Shown piece by piece: positions 50,001-61,290 of a DNA stretch of 64,000 nt; position 1 is the stretch's first letter, and every line of letters starts with the position of its first letter. The stretch is from Paraspadella gotoi. Taxonomy: Eukaryota > Chaetognatha. Location: the NCBI GenBank assembly GCA_051294375.1, contig CM119267.1:18392992-18456991 (forward strand). The letters are read 5' to 3'. The position numbers and the translations under genes were made by a program. Under the pieces are notes generated by a model. The model saw only the letters and a list, made by a program, of their open reading frames with translations. It ran no database searches and was not told the origin of the DNA.

Positions 50001-52074
50001 GATTCTTTGACGCAGGTTCAGAAGATCGGCTTGAGAAGCGGCAAGATCCACCATCAGATTGTTTCGTTCCTCCTCGATACTAAAGGAATGTTTAGTAGGC
50101 TAGTTAAAACCCGTTACATATGTTGTTGCACGACTTCCATTTTCTCTCAATTTACCGAAAAAGTCGGACGCTTCTTTCCTCTAGAGCTTCTCGAACTTTA
50201 TCCAACTCAGAGATCAAGTTTTTATTGTGCGCTGCTAATTCGGAATTTCGAAGAGTTGCTTCGCGCAATTCCCGGGAACGGTTTGTCGAATCCACTGCCA
50301 AAGAACGCCTAGAAAAGATAAAAATGCTAAGTCGGAGGCTTTATTCGCGAACGACACAAAATGGCACCGTAACAGCAAAAATTCCGACCTGGAGCTAGAA
50401 TCCTGCGTGGTGTGGGTAAACCCCACAAAGGCGAGGTTTTTTCCGTCGAATCCGTTCTTTCCCATGCGCTTGAGAGCGGTCGGGTCCGGCGGGCGACGAG
50501 ACTGTGCCGAGGCCATTGTCTCGTTGAGGTCAAAGTCGTCGAAGTTGGAGGTGTCGTCGGGCGATGTCAACGTCGGCACGAAAGGAGGCACCGAGAATCG
50601 GATGGTGGGAAAGTCGACGCCGCGGAAAAACGGGTGCGATTTTATTTCGTTGTATCCTGAAACAATTAGAAACGGGAGTCCATACACGGCTTTTTTGGTT
50701 AACAATTACAGAAGGCTTCAAATAAAAACTCACTCAATCTGTCATTGGCGTCTGTAAGCAGTCGCTTAATGAGATCGATAGCTTCAATGGAGACCGAGCC
50801 GTCAGCAGGAAACTTGAGAGCTTTCTTGTGATTTGATATGTCGGCCACCTTCTTAGCGGGATCAAGCGTTCCGGATGAAAAGGGTAAGGATCCGTACAGC
50901 ATTTCGTACAGGACAACGCCTATAAAATTTTGTGTAGGCCGTAGAGCAATTAAGATTGAGTTAATGAAAAATATTCTTAAAACTAACCGAGAGACCACCA
51001 ATCGCACTCAGCTCCGTAAGCAGCTTTAACGCTTTTCGGGTAGTTGTTGTTAGCGTTGATTGTTTGCATCACTTCGGGGCTGACGTAGTCCAAAGTGCCT
51101 ACAGGCATCGGGCAACCGCGGACTTTCCCATCTTGGCCGAGTCGAGCGGCTGATCCAAAATCGGCGAGCTTCAAGTGTCCCGTCCTATCGATGAGTATGT
51201 TTTCGGGTTTTACGTCGCGGTGGACGTACCCCAGTTGATGAACGCTGTTGATGGCTTCAACCTGAAAAGAAAGAATTAGGCAAAAGAGGTTACATTTAGT
51301 AGGTAAAAATTGACTTCCTTTTATCACTCGGTTACCATCTCGGCCACGTAAAACTTGGCGACGCTTTCCTCCAGCACATCGTTGTGTCGTGAGAGCAACT
51401 GCAGCAGGTCGCCGCCCCCGTGAAATTCCATCACCAAATAGAGATCCTCGGAGTCTTGAAAGGCGTATTGCAAACCCGTGATCCAATCAGAGCGAGCGCC
51501 TGAGAATAGCAAGATAATATGTATTAGCTGACAGACAAAGATGGGATCTCCCGCTATCGGAGCCCGTTGTCGCTCACCCGCGGCCAATATGTCCCTTTCC
51601 TCCTCGAAAAACGCGCAGGTGGATTGGCTGCGAATCTCTGACTTTCTGAGAATTTTCAATGCGAAAACATCGTCGGAAGATTTTTCTTTGACGACCTTGA
51701 CTTCGCCGAAGTGACCGCGCCCGATCGTGCGGATGACTTCAAAATCGTTGAGAGAAGGGCGCAAGGACCGAACCGCGCGGACGGCAGGGCCGCAACGGTT
51801 GGCGAATTCCATGAGGGACGGGTCGTCGTTCTGACAAAATTTAGAAAAGACATGTCAATTATTTTTGCAATTATTTTTGACTGATAAATGTCGAATAGTC
51901 AATTCGATTTTCACGAACCTTTTTTCCGATGGCTTCATCGTAGAATATCTCGAAAAGATCGAGGAGGGCATTGTTGGACAGAAGTGGCTTTGCTTTGGCA
52001 TCTGAGACAGATCCGCCTCGACCATTAAGGATCTGCGCCAATCTGGCGCCTCGGGAAAGGATAGATTCTGACAT
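44004..52074 (-). CDS. CIT: Citron Rho-interacting kinase (CIT/Sticky), ~2,197 aa
   Basis: AGC-family kinase and midbody scaffold required for cytokinesis. Exons 52074-51919, 51830-51578, 51498-51335, 51261-50988, 50919-50734, 50656-50389, 50308-50156, 50079-49845, 49339-49217, 49134-48991, 48930-46812, 46522-44004 (6,594 nt). Kinase domain, residues ~75-400: [67 protein letters not shown], and the AGC tail [18 protein letters not shown]. About 1,000 residues of coiled coil end at TDHP-less, Lys-rich linkers. A C1 domain ([31 protein letters not shown]), a PH domain and a CNH domain ([27 protein letters not shown]) follow. That order, with CRIK-type catalytic sequence, separates citron from ROCK and MRCK. 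The last exon alone encodes ~840 residues. Confidence 0.97.
49436..49690. repeat. GC-rich insert with several hairpins in a CIT intron
   Basis: An abrupt ~250-bp GC-rich block in an AT-rich intron (49846-49340 spans between exons). Short foldbacks include gccaaatccattggc, gatgccccatcccaatgggc and agtgactggaggcgtcact. No ORF and no clear tRNA boxes. Possibly a SINE or a processed RNA-derived insert; origin unknown. Confidence 0.5.
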
Positions 52075-52133
52075 TGTTTTTTTTACGAGGGGTTCTACAT
52101 CATTTTTCTACTTTTAATTCAATTAGTAATTGA

Positions 52134-52135
52134 CT
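52134..52135 (-). other. Acceptor-like AG before the citron kinase start
   Basis: Reads tgttactttttgtag, 60 nt upstream of the CIT ATG and ~92 nt downstream of the NUBP1 AATAAA, with a T-rich stretch between. This is the spacing seen between genes in trans-spliced operons. Confidence 0.5.
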
Positions 52136-52225
52136 ACAAAAAGTAACAAAAACACCAATCGGTAGGTTTAAATTATTAAAAATCATGAAAAATAATGAAA
52201 AATCACAGTCGAAAGAAAAGCTTTC

Positions 52226-52231
52226 TTTATT
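52226..52231 (-). terminator. NUBP1 polyadenylation signal
   Basis: AATAAA on the minus strand, 7 nt after the NUBP1 stop codon (52241-52239), followed by a U-rich region. If used, the 3' UTR is only about 25-40 nt. Confidence 0.6.
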
Positions 52232-52238
52232 CTCGGGA

Positions 52239-53726
52239 TCACCTTCCCGCTTCCGTTTCCATAAAGTCACCACTATCGCTTTTATTGAGCGATTTCAAAA
52301 TGTTTTCCATGATTTTTTTAAAAGCGTCCGTCGCGGGGGACGCAGAGTCAAGAAACGACCTCCCCTCGTCACAGCTTTGACCCACGCGAGGATCCAAGGG
52401 AAGTTGGCCCAGCAGGTCGCATTGCATGTCTTCGCACAATTGAGCCGCACCGCCTGTCCAATTCAATTATTATTGAATGTCTACTTGAATGTGTAACAAA
52501 TACAAAAGCAAAAGAGTGAAAAGGAAAAATGGGTTTACCAGATGTCGGAGGAAATATTCGTGATTCGTGACTGCATTTTGGACAGATAAATCCACTCATA
52601 TTCTCGATGACTCCGATAATTGGCAAACCGACTTTGCGACAAAAGTTAATTTCCTTTCGAACGTCCAACAAAGATAGCTGGAGTTTTCAATAAAAAATAT
52701 TCAACATTTTAACCTTGTTCGATAGTATTCTTTTTGGTTTCGTTGTGTTTGAGATTAGCGTAATTTGTTTTGTTGCGACAACGATTTTATTTGTTTTAAA
52801 AAACAGACATGTTTCGACTATTTCTAGTCTTATGAAGATTATGAAGATTCGAAATAGAGTCGAAACAAATAAAATCGTTGTTGCAACAAAACAAATTTCG
52901 CTAAACATTTGAACAATATTGGTTGTACCAATTTCATAGAAGTAGAGAAAGCAAAACTAACCCTTTTAATCCCAATGTTTCTCTACGGAAGCTCGTCTCA
53001 AATTTTACCTCTTGCGGCGTAGTGACGATAACGGCGCCGTCGATTCCAGCTGCGCTCAGATATTGAACGATGGAGAGATGTTCGTCTGAGGTTCCTGGGG
53101 GAGTGTCGATAACTAAGCATTCCAACTCGCCCCAGTCGACGTCCCGGAGAAATTGCTTGATGAGGCCGTTCTTCTTAGGACCGCGCCAAATGACAGCGTC
53201 GTCAGGACTAGAAAGCAAAAATCCCACCGACATGACGGAGAGATTGTCGTCGACTGCGACCGGCGACCATCCCGATCCGCTCTGGTGCACCTGCTCCCCC
53301 AAAACGCCCATCACTCGTGGGACGGACGGCCCGCAGATGTCGATGTCAAGCAAGCCGAATTGTTTATCTTCGTCGCCCGCAGCCAAGTAGCGCGCGAGAT
53401 GAGCCGCCACTGTGCTTTTTCCTACGCCTCCTTTGCCCGAAAGGACTATAACCTTGTGCTTGACATCGGCGAGTTTTTCTAAAAATCGTGAAATGAGTAA
53501 TAGTAGTAGTTACTGAGTAAATAATAAAATGCGCCAATAAATATATATGAAACAAACCTTTAATGACCAGAATATCGGGATCAGGCGCTCGCGGCATCCC
53601 AGAAGAGCATATTTTTTGATTCGGGCATCCGGCACAGGGAGCGGCTTTACCCGCTAGATCACTTTGGGTTCCAGGGCAGGATTCGGGCGCTCCTTCGGGG
53701 ATATCACCCGTCTCGGACATGATCAT
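52239..53726 (-). CDS. NUBP1: NUBP1 (Nbp35), cytosolic Fe-S cluster assembly ATPase, ~330 aa
   Basis: Scaffold of the cytosolic iron-sulfur assembly pathway, working with NUBP2; in animals also linked to centrosome duplication. Exons 53726-53558, 53478-53009, 52677-52539, 52453-52239 (993 nt). The N-terminal Fe-S motif is C(PG)-x13-C-x2-C-x5-C, including [10 protein letters not shown]. The deviant Walker A is GKGGVGKST, followed by [38 protein letters not shown] and [12 protein letters not shown]. The C-terminal cluster ligand is CPKC in [13 protein letters not shown]. The N-terminal cysteines distinguish NUBP1 from NUBP2. Two in-frame ATGs (53726, 53720) could serve as start. Intron 2 contains a foldback repeat. 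The gap to the CIT ATG is only 165 bp. Confidence 0.97.
52758..52901. repeat. Foldback (inverted-repeat) element in NUBP1 intron 2
   Basis: Arms of about 50 nt that begin and end gcg(t/a)aatttgttttgttg and its complement caacaaaacaaatttcgc. They are interrupted by an 18-nt insertion in the left arm and separated by a ~25-nt loop. Both strands therefore give similar spurious ORFs. It resembles a small MITE or hairpin element. Confidence 0.8.
52917..52945 (-). repeat. End fragment of the ~205-bp dispersed repeat
   Basis: The sequence ttggttgtaccaatttcata and onward matches the end of the copies at 34706-34911 and 58655-58859. It lies 15 bp from the foldback element. Confidence 0.55.
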
Positions 53727-54157
53727 ATTCGGTCACATTGAACATTTAATAAAAAATAGCCTCTAAAACAAAGAGACATCAAAAATAATTTATTTGATAC
53801 GTAAACTGAAGAGAAGAAGATATGGGAAACTTAATGCCTTTTCCAGCCTAGAGATTTAATTACGTAAAACTAAGTTTACTTAACGAAATGTATCAAAAAC
53901 CGAAGACTTAAGATTTAAAAAAAAAGTCAACATTAATGAAGAGATCGAAGTGCGCTCTGAAGAAAAACGGGACCTGGCAAAACGAATACAAAGTGCCAGG
54001 TAGACAACGACTCTAGTGCGATAAAATGAGGAATGATTTTTTTTTGGGGGGAAACCTGTCACCAATCGCTGAGCAGATCTTGTCCATAGCATTAATTCTT
54101 CCAAGAGAGAAGAAATTGACCAGAATATTGCTGCGTGAACATCGAAGAATTTCTCGT
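53727..54157. other. Intergenic, SDF2-like 3' side to NUBP1
   Basis: An acceptor-like tctctttgttttag (AG at 53764-53763) lies 37 nt upstream of the first NUBP1 ATG. Otherwise AT-rich and featureless. Confidence 0.55.
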
Positions 54158-55062
54158 CTAAAATTCGTCATGTTTCGGTTTGTTGGATTTGGTTTCCGTC
54201 GGCTTCACGAAAACGCCCTCGGCCGCCATCCATAGGGTGTTGTAGCCCGTCGAGCCGTCGCCCTTAACCTCGAGCTGCCCGTGGATCGGACGACCGTACA
54301 TATGACCGCTTACAGTCAAATGAACTTCCGTCTGTAGAGGATAAAAAAAAATAACAGCCGGAGATCGAAGGAGCGAATCGAATTGATATGAAAAAGAAAA
54401 TAATGACCTGCACGTGCTTGAACCGAACTTCCCCATCTCTTTTCCAGCTTCCAGTTGAGCAGATCACATTCCAATCGTCGCCGTGATCCCCGAAACCGTC
54501 GTCCCCATACGCGCTCACTTCTTGCCCGTTCGACAAGTGCGACGAATACATGTGGGTGTGCAAGTTACGACGCGTGTTTATATGCATCAAACGAATCTGT
54601 CAAAAATTAATTTTTACATTTTACTTACTGAAAACGCCAAGTAATCTGTTCGGTAAATAGTTCTTACCGTAGACCCGCACTTTACAGGTTCTCCCCTCGT
54701 GCAGATACTTCCATGCTTGCCCTTGAGTTGCCAATAGCTGTCGAAATTTGGCAGAAAAATTTTTCAAAAGAAAAAAAAAAAATTTGAAAAATGGGTCGTC
54801 AAAGTCCAAGGCACCTGTTGTGATCGTCGACGTTTTCAACGCCCGTCACGGATTGCTGCCCGCTTCCGCTACCGTATTTGACGTCGTGAGAATGAAGCCT
54901 TACGTTGAACTTGACGTTCTGAAGTTTAAGCACTGAGCCGCACGTTACATTGTCGAGCTCCAGGGAAGAAACATCACCAAACAATATGAGGAGGCAAGCG
55001 CAAAACGTCACCAATGACAGAGTGTGACGAGAAGCGCCGGAAAAAAGAAGACGTAAGAGCAT
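54158..55062 (-). CDS. SDF2L1: SDF2/SDF2L1-like ER protein with MIR domains, ~226 aa
   Basis: Lumenal ER protein that works with ERdj3 chaperones. Exons 55062-54815, 54737-54668, 54596-54408, 54331-54158. Starting at the ATG at 55062 gives a signal peptide (LSLVTFCACLLILFG) and 226 aa, close to the family length. An in-frame ATG at 55104 would add 14 residues. Three MIR repeats are seen: VTCGSVLKLQNVKFNVRLH with YGSGSGQQSVTGVE; IRLMHINTRRNLHTHMYSS with SNGQEVSAYGDDG; and HLTVSGHMYGRPIHGQ. The C-terminus is KHDEF, an atypical member of the HDEL/KDEL retrieval group. Lies 399 bp downstream of the kinesin-14 stop. Confidence 0.94.
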
Positions 55063-55460
55063 TTTCGTTGTGGAGGGAAACGTGTGAAAGATCGATGGAG
55101 ACATCTTTTTCGTGTGTTTCTCACTTTTAGGCTATTTTCCTTTCAACTGAAATTTACATCAAAATATATAAAAGCAATATAAACATCCGGCGGGAGCTTG
55201 ATTGAAATGATAAATGACTAATGGGCGAGTGTCACGATGGGATTTTCATCTTTATTTTATGTCGCCGAGACTAAAATTTAACAAATGTGAAGTTAACATA
55301 GTATACATAGGTAAAATAGTTTAAAGTATACTGTTAGAATACATTGTAAACATGTTTACAATTCTTCCACGTGAAAATAACTAAACACGCAAAAATAAAC
55401 CAAAAAAAAAAAAAACTTAACCAGAAGGCACATGAATAAAATTGAGGGCTTTTATTCTAA
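55063..55460. other. Intergenic, kinesin-14 3' side to SDF2-like
   Basis: Holds the kinesin-14 polyadenylation region and an acceptor-like gatgtaaatttcag (AG at 55148-55147). No ORF is recognised. Confidence 0.55.
55451..55456 (-). terminator. Kinesin-14 polyadenylation signal
   Basis: AATAAA on the minus strand, 4 nt after the TGA at 55463-55461, with a T-rich stretch about 35 nt further on. Implies an extremely short 3' UTR. Confidence 0.6.
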
Positions 55461-58400
55461 TCATTTTGTCTTTTGAGAGGCGGTCCCGATGTTAGTATTG
55501 TTGGCCTTGGCGGCAAACCGCAATGAGTTGACCGTCTCGTTGGCGTGATCAAGACGAGGGGAAATATTGACGAACATCAGCGTCTTCGAACTTCCAACAA
55601 AGTTGTTTTGAAGAAGATAAGTCAGTTTAGATTCCCTGTGAGAAGAGAATGAAAAATTGATGAGAATATATCATTAATTGTTATAGTACCTCAATTTGAT
55701 AGTCGTCCCACCTAAACGGAATGTGCTTCGAGTTTTTCTTAATAGCTTCAATAACGTCGCCCAAAACCTTCAGACTCGTATTGATTTTAAAAGCTTCTTT
55801 GGCTTGCATCCCTGTGATGGTTCGAGGAAAAACAATGACACTTAACGATGAATAGAGAATAAAACGATCGATGGGGTTACCTGTCGATCCGGATTCTTTG
55901 ATCCGTTCTGATCCTGCGAGGTCTACGAGATCAATAGATCCAAGGAGGGTTTCTTTTGTGCGTTGGTTCTAACAAAACAAATTTAAAGGAATACAATCAT
56001 CGATTCATCGCTCTTACTATTTCTCTTCTCTTTACATGTGAATTCTTTTCTGAAACACTCACATGCGACTCGATCTTGATATTGCATATAAAATGTGAGC
56101 GAGAGCTTCGCTCGTTGCATTGGGTAGCCGCGCGTTTCCGGTTATGATGCGCCTTGGCCATCAGTTGGCTGATGTCAGAGGGTGAATGGACGCTTTTGAC
56201 GGTTAAATTAGTGACGTGAACCTGGAGAGTTAAGAAAGTCGAAAAAAAATGCACAATATGATTGAATTAACTAAGTCAGTTATAATCTCTAATGACCTCT
56301 TTGGAGCCCTCCTTAACCAGCTTGATCTCGTGTTTCGGGGCCGCATCGGGTTTGCCGTTGTAGAGCAAATCGTTGACCTGTTCGTTGTAAATTTCTAGCA
56401 TCGAAGCTTGGAAAATGAAGGACCATCTTTACAAAAAGAATTTGATAAGGTCATTAAAAACTTCTCCGTTCAACATTGATGAGAAAGAGACACGAACTCA
56501 CCCTTTAACTTCCATCTTTTCGGCAGTATCAAATATCTGCCGAACCGAGCGAGGTATCATGCCCATCGATTCGTCGTCGAAATCATCTGGTCCCTCCATG
56601 GTGAAGGTCTTGCCGGACCCGGTCTGGCCGTACGCGAAAACACAGATGCTGAAAATACCAAGTTTCGTTTAAATCATTCACAATTTCATGGCAGATTTGA
56701 AAATATTTGGCATAATTCGAAACCTATAGCCGTCGAGGGCGGATTGTACTAATTGAGATAGTTCTTCGAAGACCTTCTCCTGAGAGGCTTTATCATTAAA
56801 GACCATGTCGAACTTAAAAGTCACGGGTGGAGTTTTGGTGTTGGAGTCGTTGACTAAAATCTTTAAAGCGAACATGAATAAAAATTAATGATTCACTTCA
56901 TCTCGTACGTTCGGTCAATTCGCGATTCTTGTCTGAAAATTCGTATGAACTGTTCAACTACACAAAACATTACCTTACAGTCGTCCTCATCATCGAAGGA
57001 AATATGGCTAGAGTCTTCGTGGCCGTCTTTAAGCTCTTTAGGAAGAAAGGGGCGCATTCGACAGAACACTCGAATGTTGCCCTTCAATTCCTATTGGTAG
57101 AAAACATTTGAATTGGAATCAAGGACAGTCTTGTAATCTTACTAATGTCAAAAACCTGAATGGTGTTGTGCAACTTGCGGCGTTCCAACTCATACCAATC
57201 GCCCTTCTTGATGAGACGTTCGATTTCGGCCTCGCATTCGACCAACCTCCGATCACGATCTTTTATGTCACCGCGGAGGCGCTGATTTTCACCGGCGTTG
57301 TTGCCACAATCGAGCTTTAGACTCTCGATCTATTCAGGAAACAAAATACTAACAAACCATTTACGGGGAAATTTTCAAGTAAGTTATACAGTATGTACCA
57401 ACCTCAGAATCCAATTTGCGAATTTGAGATTTTTGACGTTCCACCGTTGTTTCCAAAGTATCCAAATCATCATTTAAATTATTGACTTTGTTTTTTAACT
57501 TTTTGCATTCTCTTTCTTTGTCGTCCAATTCTTCTTGCTTCGCATTCAACTGGTTCTGGAAAATAAAGACAAAAAATAATTTTTCCCAGGGAGGAAAAAG
57601 TTAAAAGAAGCTCAAATTGTTTCTGACCTTGAACTTTTCCTTCTGTTTTTCCGATTCCAATTGATTGTCCCTCTGATCTCGGCGAGAATTCATTAGAGCC
57701 CGCTGGGATTCTTCTAATGATTCGCTTTGTGCGGACAGCTTTTCTGATAGTTGTTCTTTCTGGATAAGACAATTATCAAATTATTAAAAATCAACAAGTT
57801 ATGGTGGACAAAAATCCACCAACCGTTCATCAGCGGCCATTGGTGCAGAAGGCAAGTCATTCGCCTCCCAACCTAAAGGTCCGGGGTTCTAGCCCGTTGG
57901 TCGCCTAGCAGTTAAGAGGGACGGGGCGCTTAACCCGCCTGTAACACAGTGTTACAGCCTGAAACGAAGCTCAGGGACTGCTTATATTGAACGGTTTTGT
58001 CACTAACTCATAATAATTATTACTGTCTCTTCAACGTGTAAAGAGAAGAAATTCTCAAAAAAAAATTTAATTCAACTCCTGAATTTTTTTTAGATGACTT
58101 TGTAGAACTAAATACGCACTTGTTCTCTAAAACATCGAAGATCATTGTCCTTTTCACCAAGTTGTGTTTTAAGTGATTCAATAGCATCTAAAAGTTTTTG
58201 TTCGGAAGCTAAAAAAAAGTAAAACACTTTTAATGTTAAATTCAACCTTAATGCCGCGATTTCGCTCAAAAGTCGCAAAAATCATAAGAAAAAAATACCA
58301 GGAATAGAACGTTTGTTGTTGAGTGCTGATCTAGAGGTCGCCAAAGTTCCCCGTGCTGGGGGACGGGACTGAACATCTGAAGTAGATTTTTCCCATTGTA

Positions 58401-59985
58401 AGCACAAATAAAAATCACAAAAATATTAAACTTATATATAAAAATTACTGGTTTTAGAGGTGGCTTGCAGATTTGATGCATTGGGAAGTCGGAAAGAAAA
58501 AGACGACGACGTCGGCAATGTAGAGCACCCTCCGGAATTACGTTTTGTATCTGACAAAGCAAGGGAACGGCATCATTCGTTGATATGTAAAAGTAATATT
58601 CGCGCGCGGAGATGCATCAGCCTATATATTCGCCAATAATATTTATTGATATTGATAGGGAAGCCAGGTACTCTGGGAGTGAATAAACGAGACTGTGAGA
58701 GAGTCTTGATTGAAAGCTTGCAGGGACCTGCTATGTCATTATCTTGTAAGAGTGGAGGCCTTAAACCACCAAAGCCTGTCCAAAGTCAGGGGCAAGATAG
58801 CTTATTTATTAAATGAATGGATAATATTTATATTGGTTGTGCCAATTTCATAGCAGTAAGTTGGGGGGAAAAAAACCCAAAAAAACCAACACGCTAATAT
58901 CTAAAAAGGATTAATTCAAGAGTCGCTAATATACTTTCTTTTAAATTATGGAGCCTTTAATCTCATGTGCAAAAACAAGTTTGAGAAAACAACGTCGGAT
59001 CTGCGTACGGTAATTTAGCGGTAATCAGTTTATCAGATAAGTCACGATAATTTTTTTTCAATTTGTGATCTTAACAGATAATAACAGATCATAACATAAT
59101 AACTCACAACAAACTTCTCTTCTCTCGTTAAAACTTGACAAAAAAAAAAAAAAAAAAAAAATGTATATAAATTTTCAGCTTCATACACCCAAATTTAATC
59201 ATGAAAAAGGCGATCTATAATTTGGAACGCCGACGACAACGACAACGACACGCCTTTTATGTGCAAAACCACAGCAAAATCGTCGCAAACGCAAAGCGAT
59301 TGCGACGATAAAAAAATAAAAAGTACCCGCGATAGGAGCGTTTCCCGGCAACTTGCGAGCGGCAACTGCTGACGGCACACCGCGTTGATTACGAATCGGA
59401 GGTCGGGCTAAACCAGTTCGGCCAGGAGCAGCCCCTTTGGGAGCTGCCGCTTTTGGTGGTGCATTTTTCAACCTATATTGTTTGGAAGAAAAATCAGTTG
59501 CAATAAACAAAGAAAGTTGTTAAGTAGTATTTACGAAATCATCCAAACCTTTTAGAATCGCAAACTTCGCCAACAGAGGCTTCATTAAACTCGCTGCTGC
59601 TCTTACGCTTTGACGAATCACGATTCTCGCCGTCTTCAGCGATCGTCGTTAAAACCGTTTCCATTGGAGGTTCCGTGGTTTTGGCCTGCGAAAAATTAAA
59701 GCGGGTTAATATTGCGCAATCAATTACAAAGACAACCGAATAAATAGATGCACCTGTCTTAGATGATGCGGCGTAAAAATGGGTTTCGGCAGGCGGCTGA
59801 TTCCCGATGGAGTAGGACGAGCTGCTAAAAGCAAAATAACATAGGTTATTTCACGGATACTTTATTACACAGATATTTTAGAATCGACAAGTCTTACCGT
59901 TAACTGTAATATTTTCGGCCGGTGAAGGATCAAAAGGTAACACCTTGGCCGTCGGCGTCAGTGGCTCAGTTTGGTCCTTGTCCAT
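55461..59985 (-). CDS. KIFC1: Kinesin-14 (KIFC1/Ncd-type), C-terminal minus-end motor, ~740 aa
   Basis: Minus-end-directed motor that bundles and focuses spindle microtubules. Exons 59985-59898, 59824-59754, 59685-59549, 59472-59327, 58550-58449, 58376-58299, 58208-58120, 57759-57628, 57555-57403, 57329-57156, 57090-56974, 56860-56724, 56648-56502, 56426-56297, 56221-56063, 55968-55881, 55811-55712, 55635-55461 (2,223 nt). A basic, proline-rich tail with an NLS-like SSKRKSS leads to a coiled coil. The neck-motor junction is [17 protein letters not shown]. The motor has the P-loop [13 protein letters not shown], switch I NERSSRSH, switch [13 protein letters not shown], and [11 protein letters not shown]. 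It ends ...[12 protein letters not shown]. Motor position at the C-terminus defines kinesin-14. Three introns carry repeats. Confidence 0.96.
57821..57995. repeat. tRNA-like SINE candidate in a kinesin-14 intron
   Basis: A GC-rich ~175-bp insert with an A-box-like tggtgcagaaggc and a B-box-like ggggttctagcccg. Its ends aaccgttca and tgaacggtt form a short terminal inverted repeat. A complete tRNA cloverleaf does not form. Confidence 0.5.
58655..58859 (-). repeat. Dispersed ~205-bp repeat, copy 2 (inverted; kinesin-14 intron)
   Basis: Reverse complement of the copy at 34706-34911, with only scattered substitutions. It lies in the large intron 59326-58551. Confidence 0.88.
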
Positions 59986-60437
59986 TTTCTTCAGTAAATT
60001 TAACTCAAAGAAAAAAAATTGTTAAGACGATAGAAAAGAATAAAGGGTCGAATTCGTAAATGATACAGATCAAAATTAGGACAACAACGAAAAAATTAAA
60101 GCTGACGCTCTTTTTTACAAATATCGGGAATGGACAACGTTGACAAAAAATTATGCTTCGAAACAAGTTTTGGTCGCATAGCTTTCTTAAAAAAAAAACA
60201 ACAAAAAAAAACACTTAATAATTTTCATGAAGTGATTTTCTCAGAAAAATAATTTCATTTTATATGTGTTAAATAAGGGAAACTTGAAAAAAAAAATGCA
60301 GATAATAAAAAGCAATTAAAAATTCACAATTCTGGACTAGAATGTGTCAAAGCGCGAATATATACTACAAAAAATTCAGTGAGTCTACTTTTTTGGGGGG
60401 CAGCATGTTCAAGCACGTTTTAAATCTCCTACATACA
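59986..60437. other. Intergenic, ARF 3' side to kinesin-14
   Basis: AT-rich with A-runs. It should contain the ARF 3' UTR and the kinesin-14 leader. Nothing else is recognised. Confidence 0.55.

Positions 60438-61290
<853 letters not shown>

Noticed and set aside
44004-52074. ROCK or MRCK instead of citron kinase
   Set aside because: The CRIK-type catalytic domain (ADFGSAAR), the AGC tail and the C1-PH-CNH order with a CNH closest to citron fit CIT. ROCK lacks CNH, and MRCK has a CRIB motif that is not seen here.
52687-52912. Similar open frames on both strands
   Set aside because: Produced by the inverted repeat of the foldback element; they lie in a NUBP1 intron.
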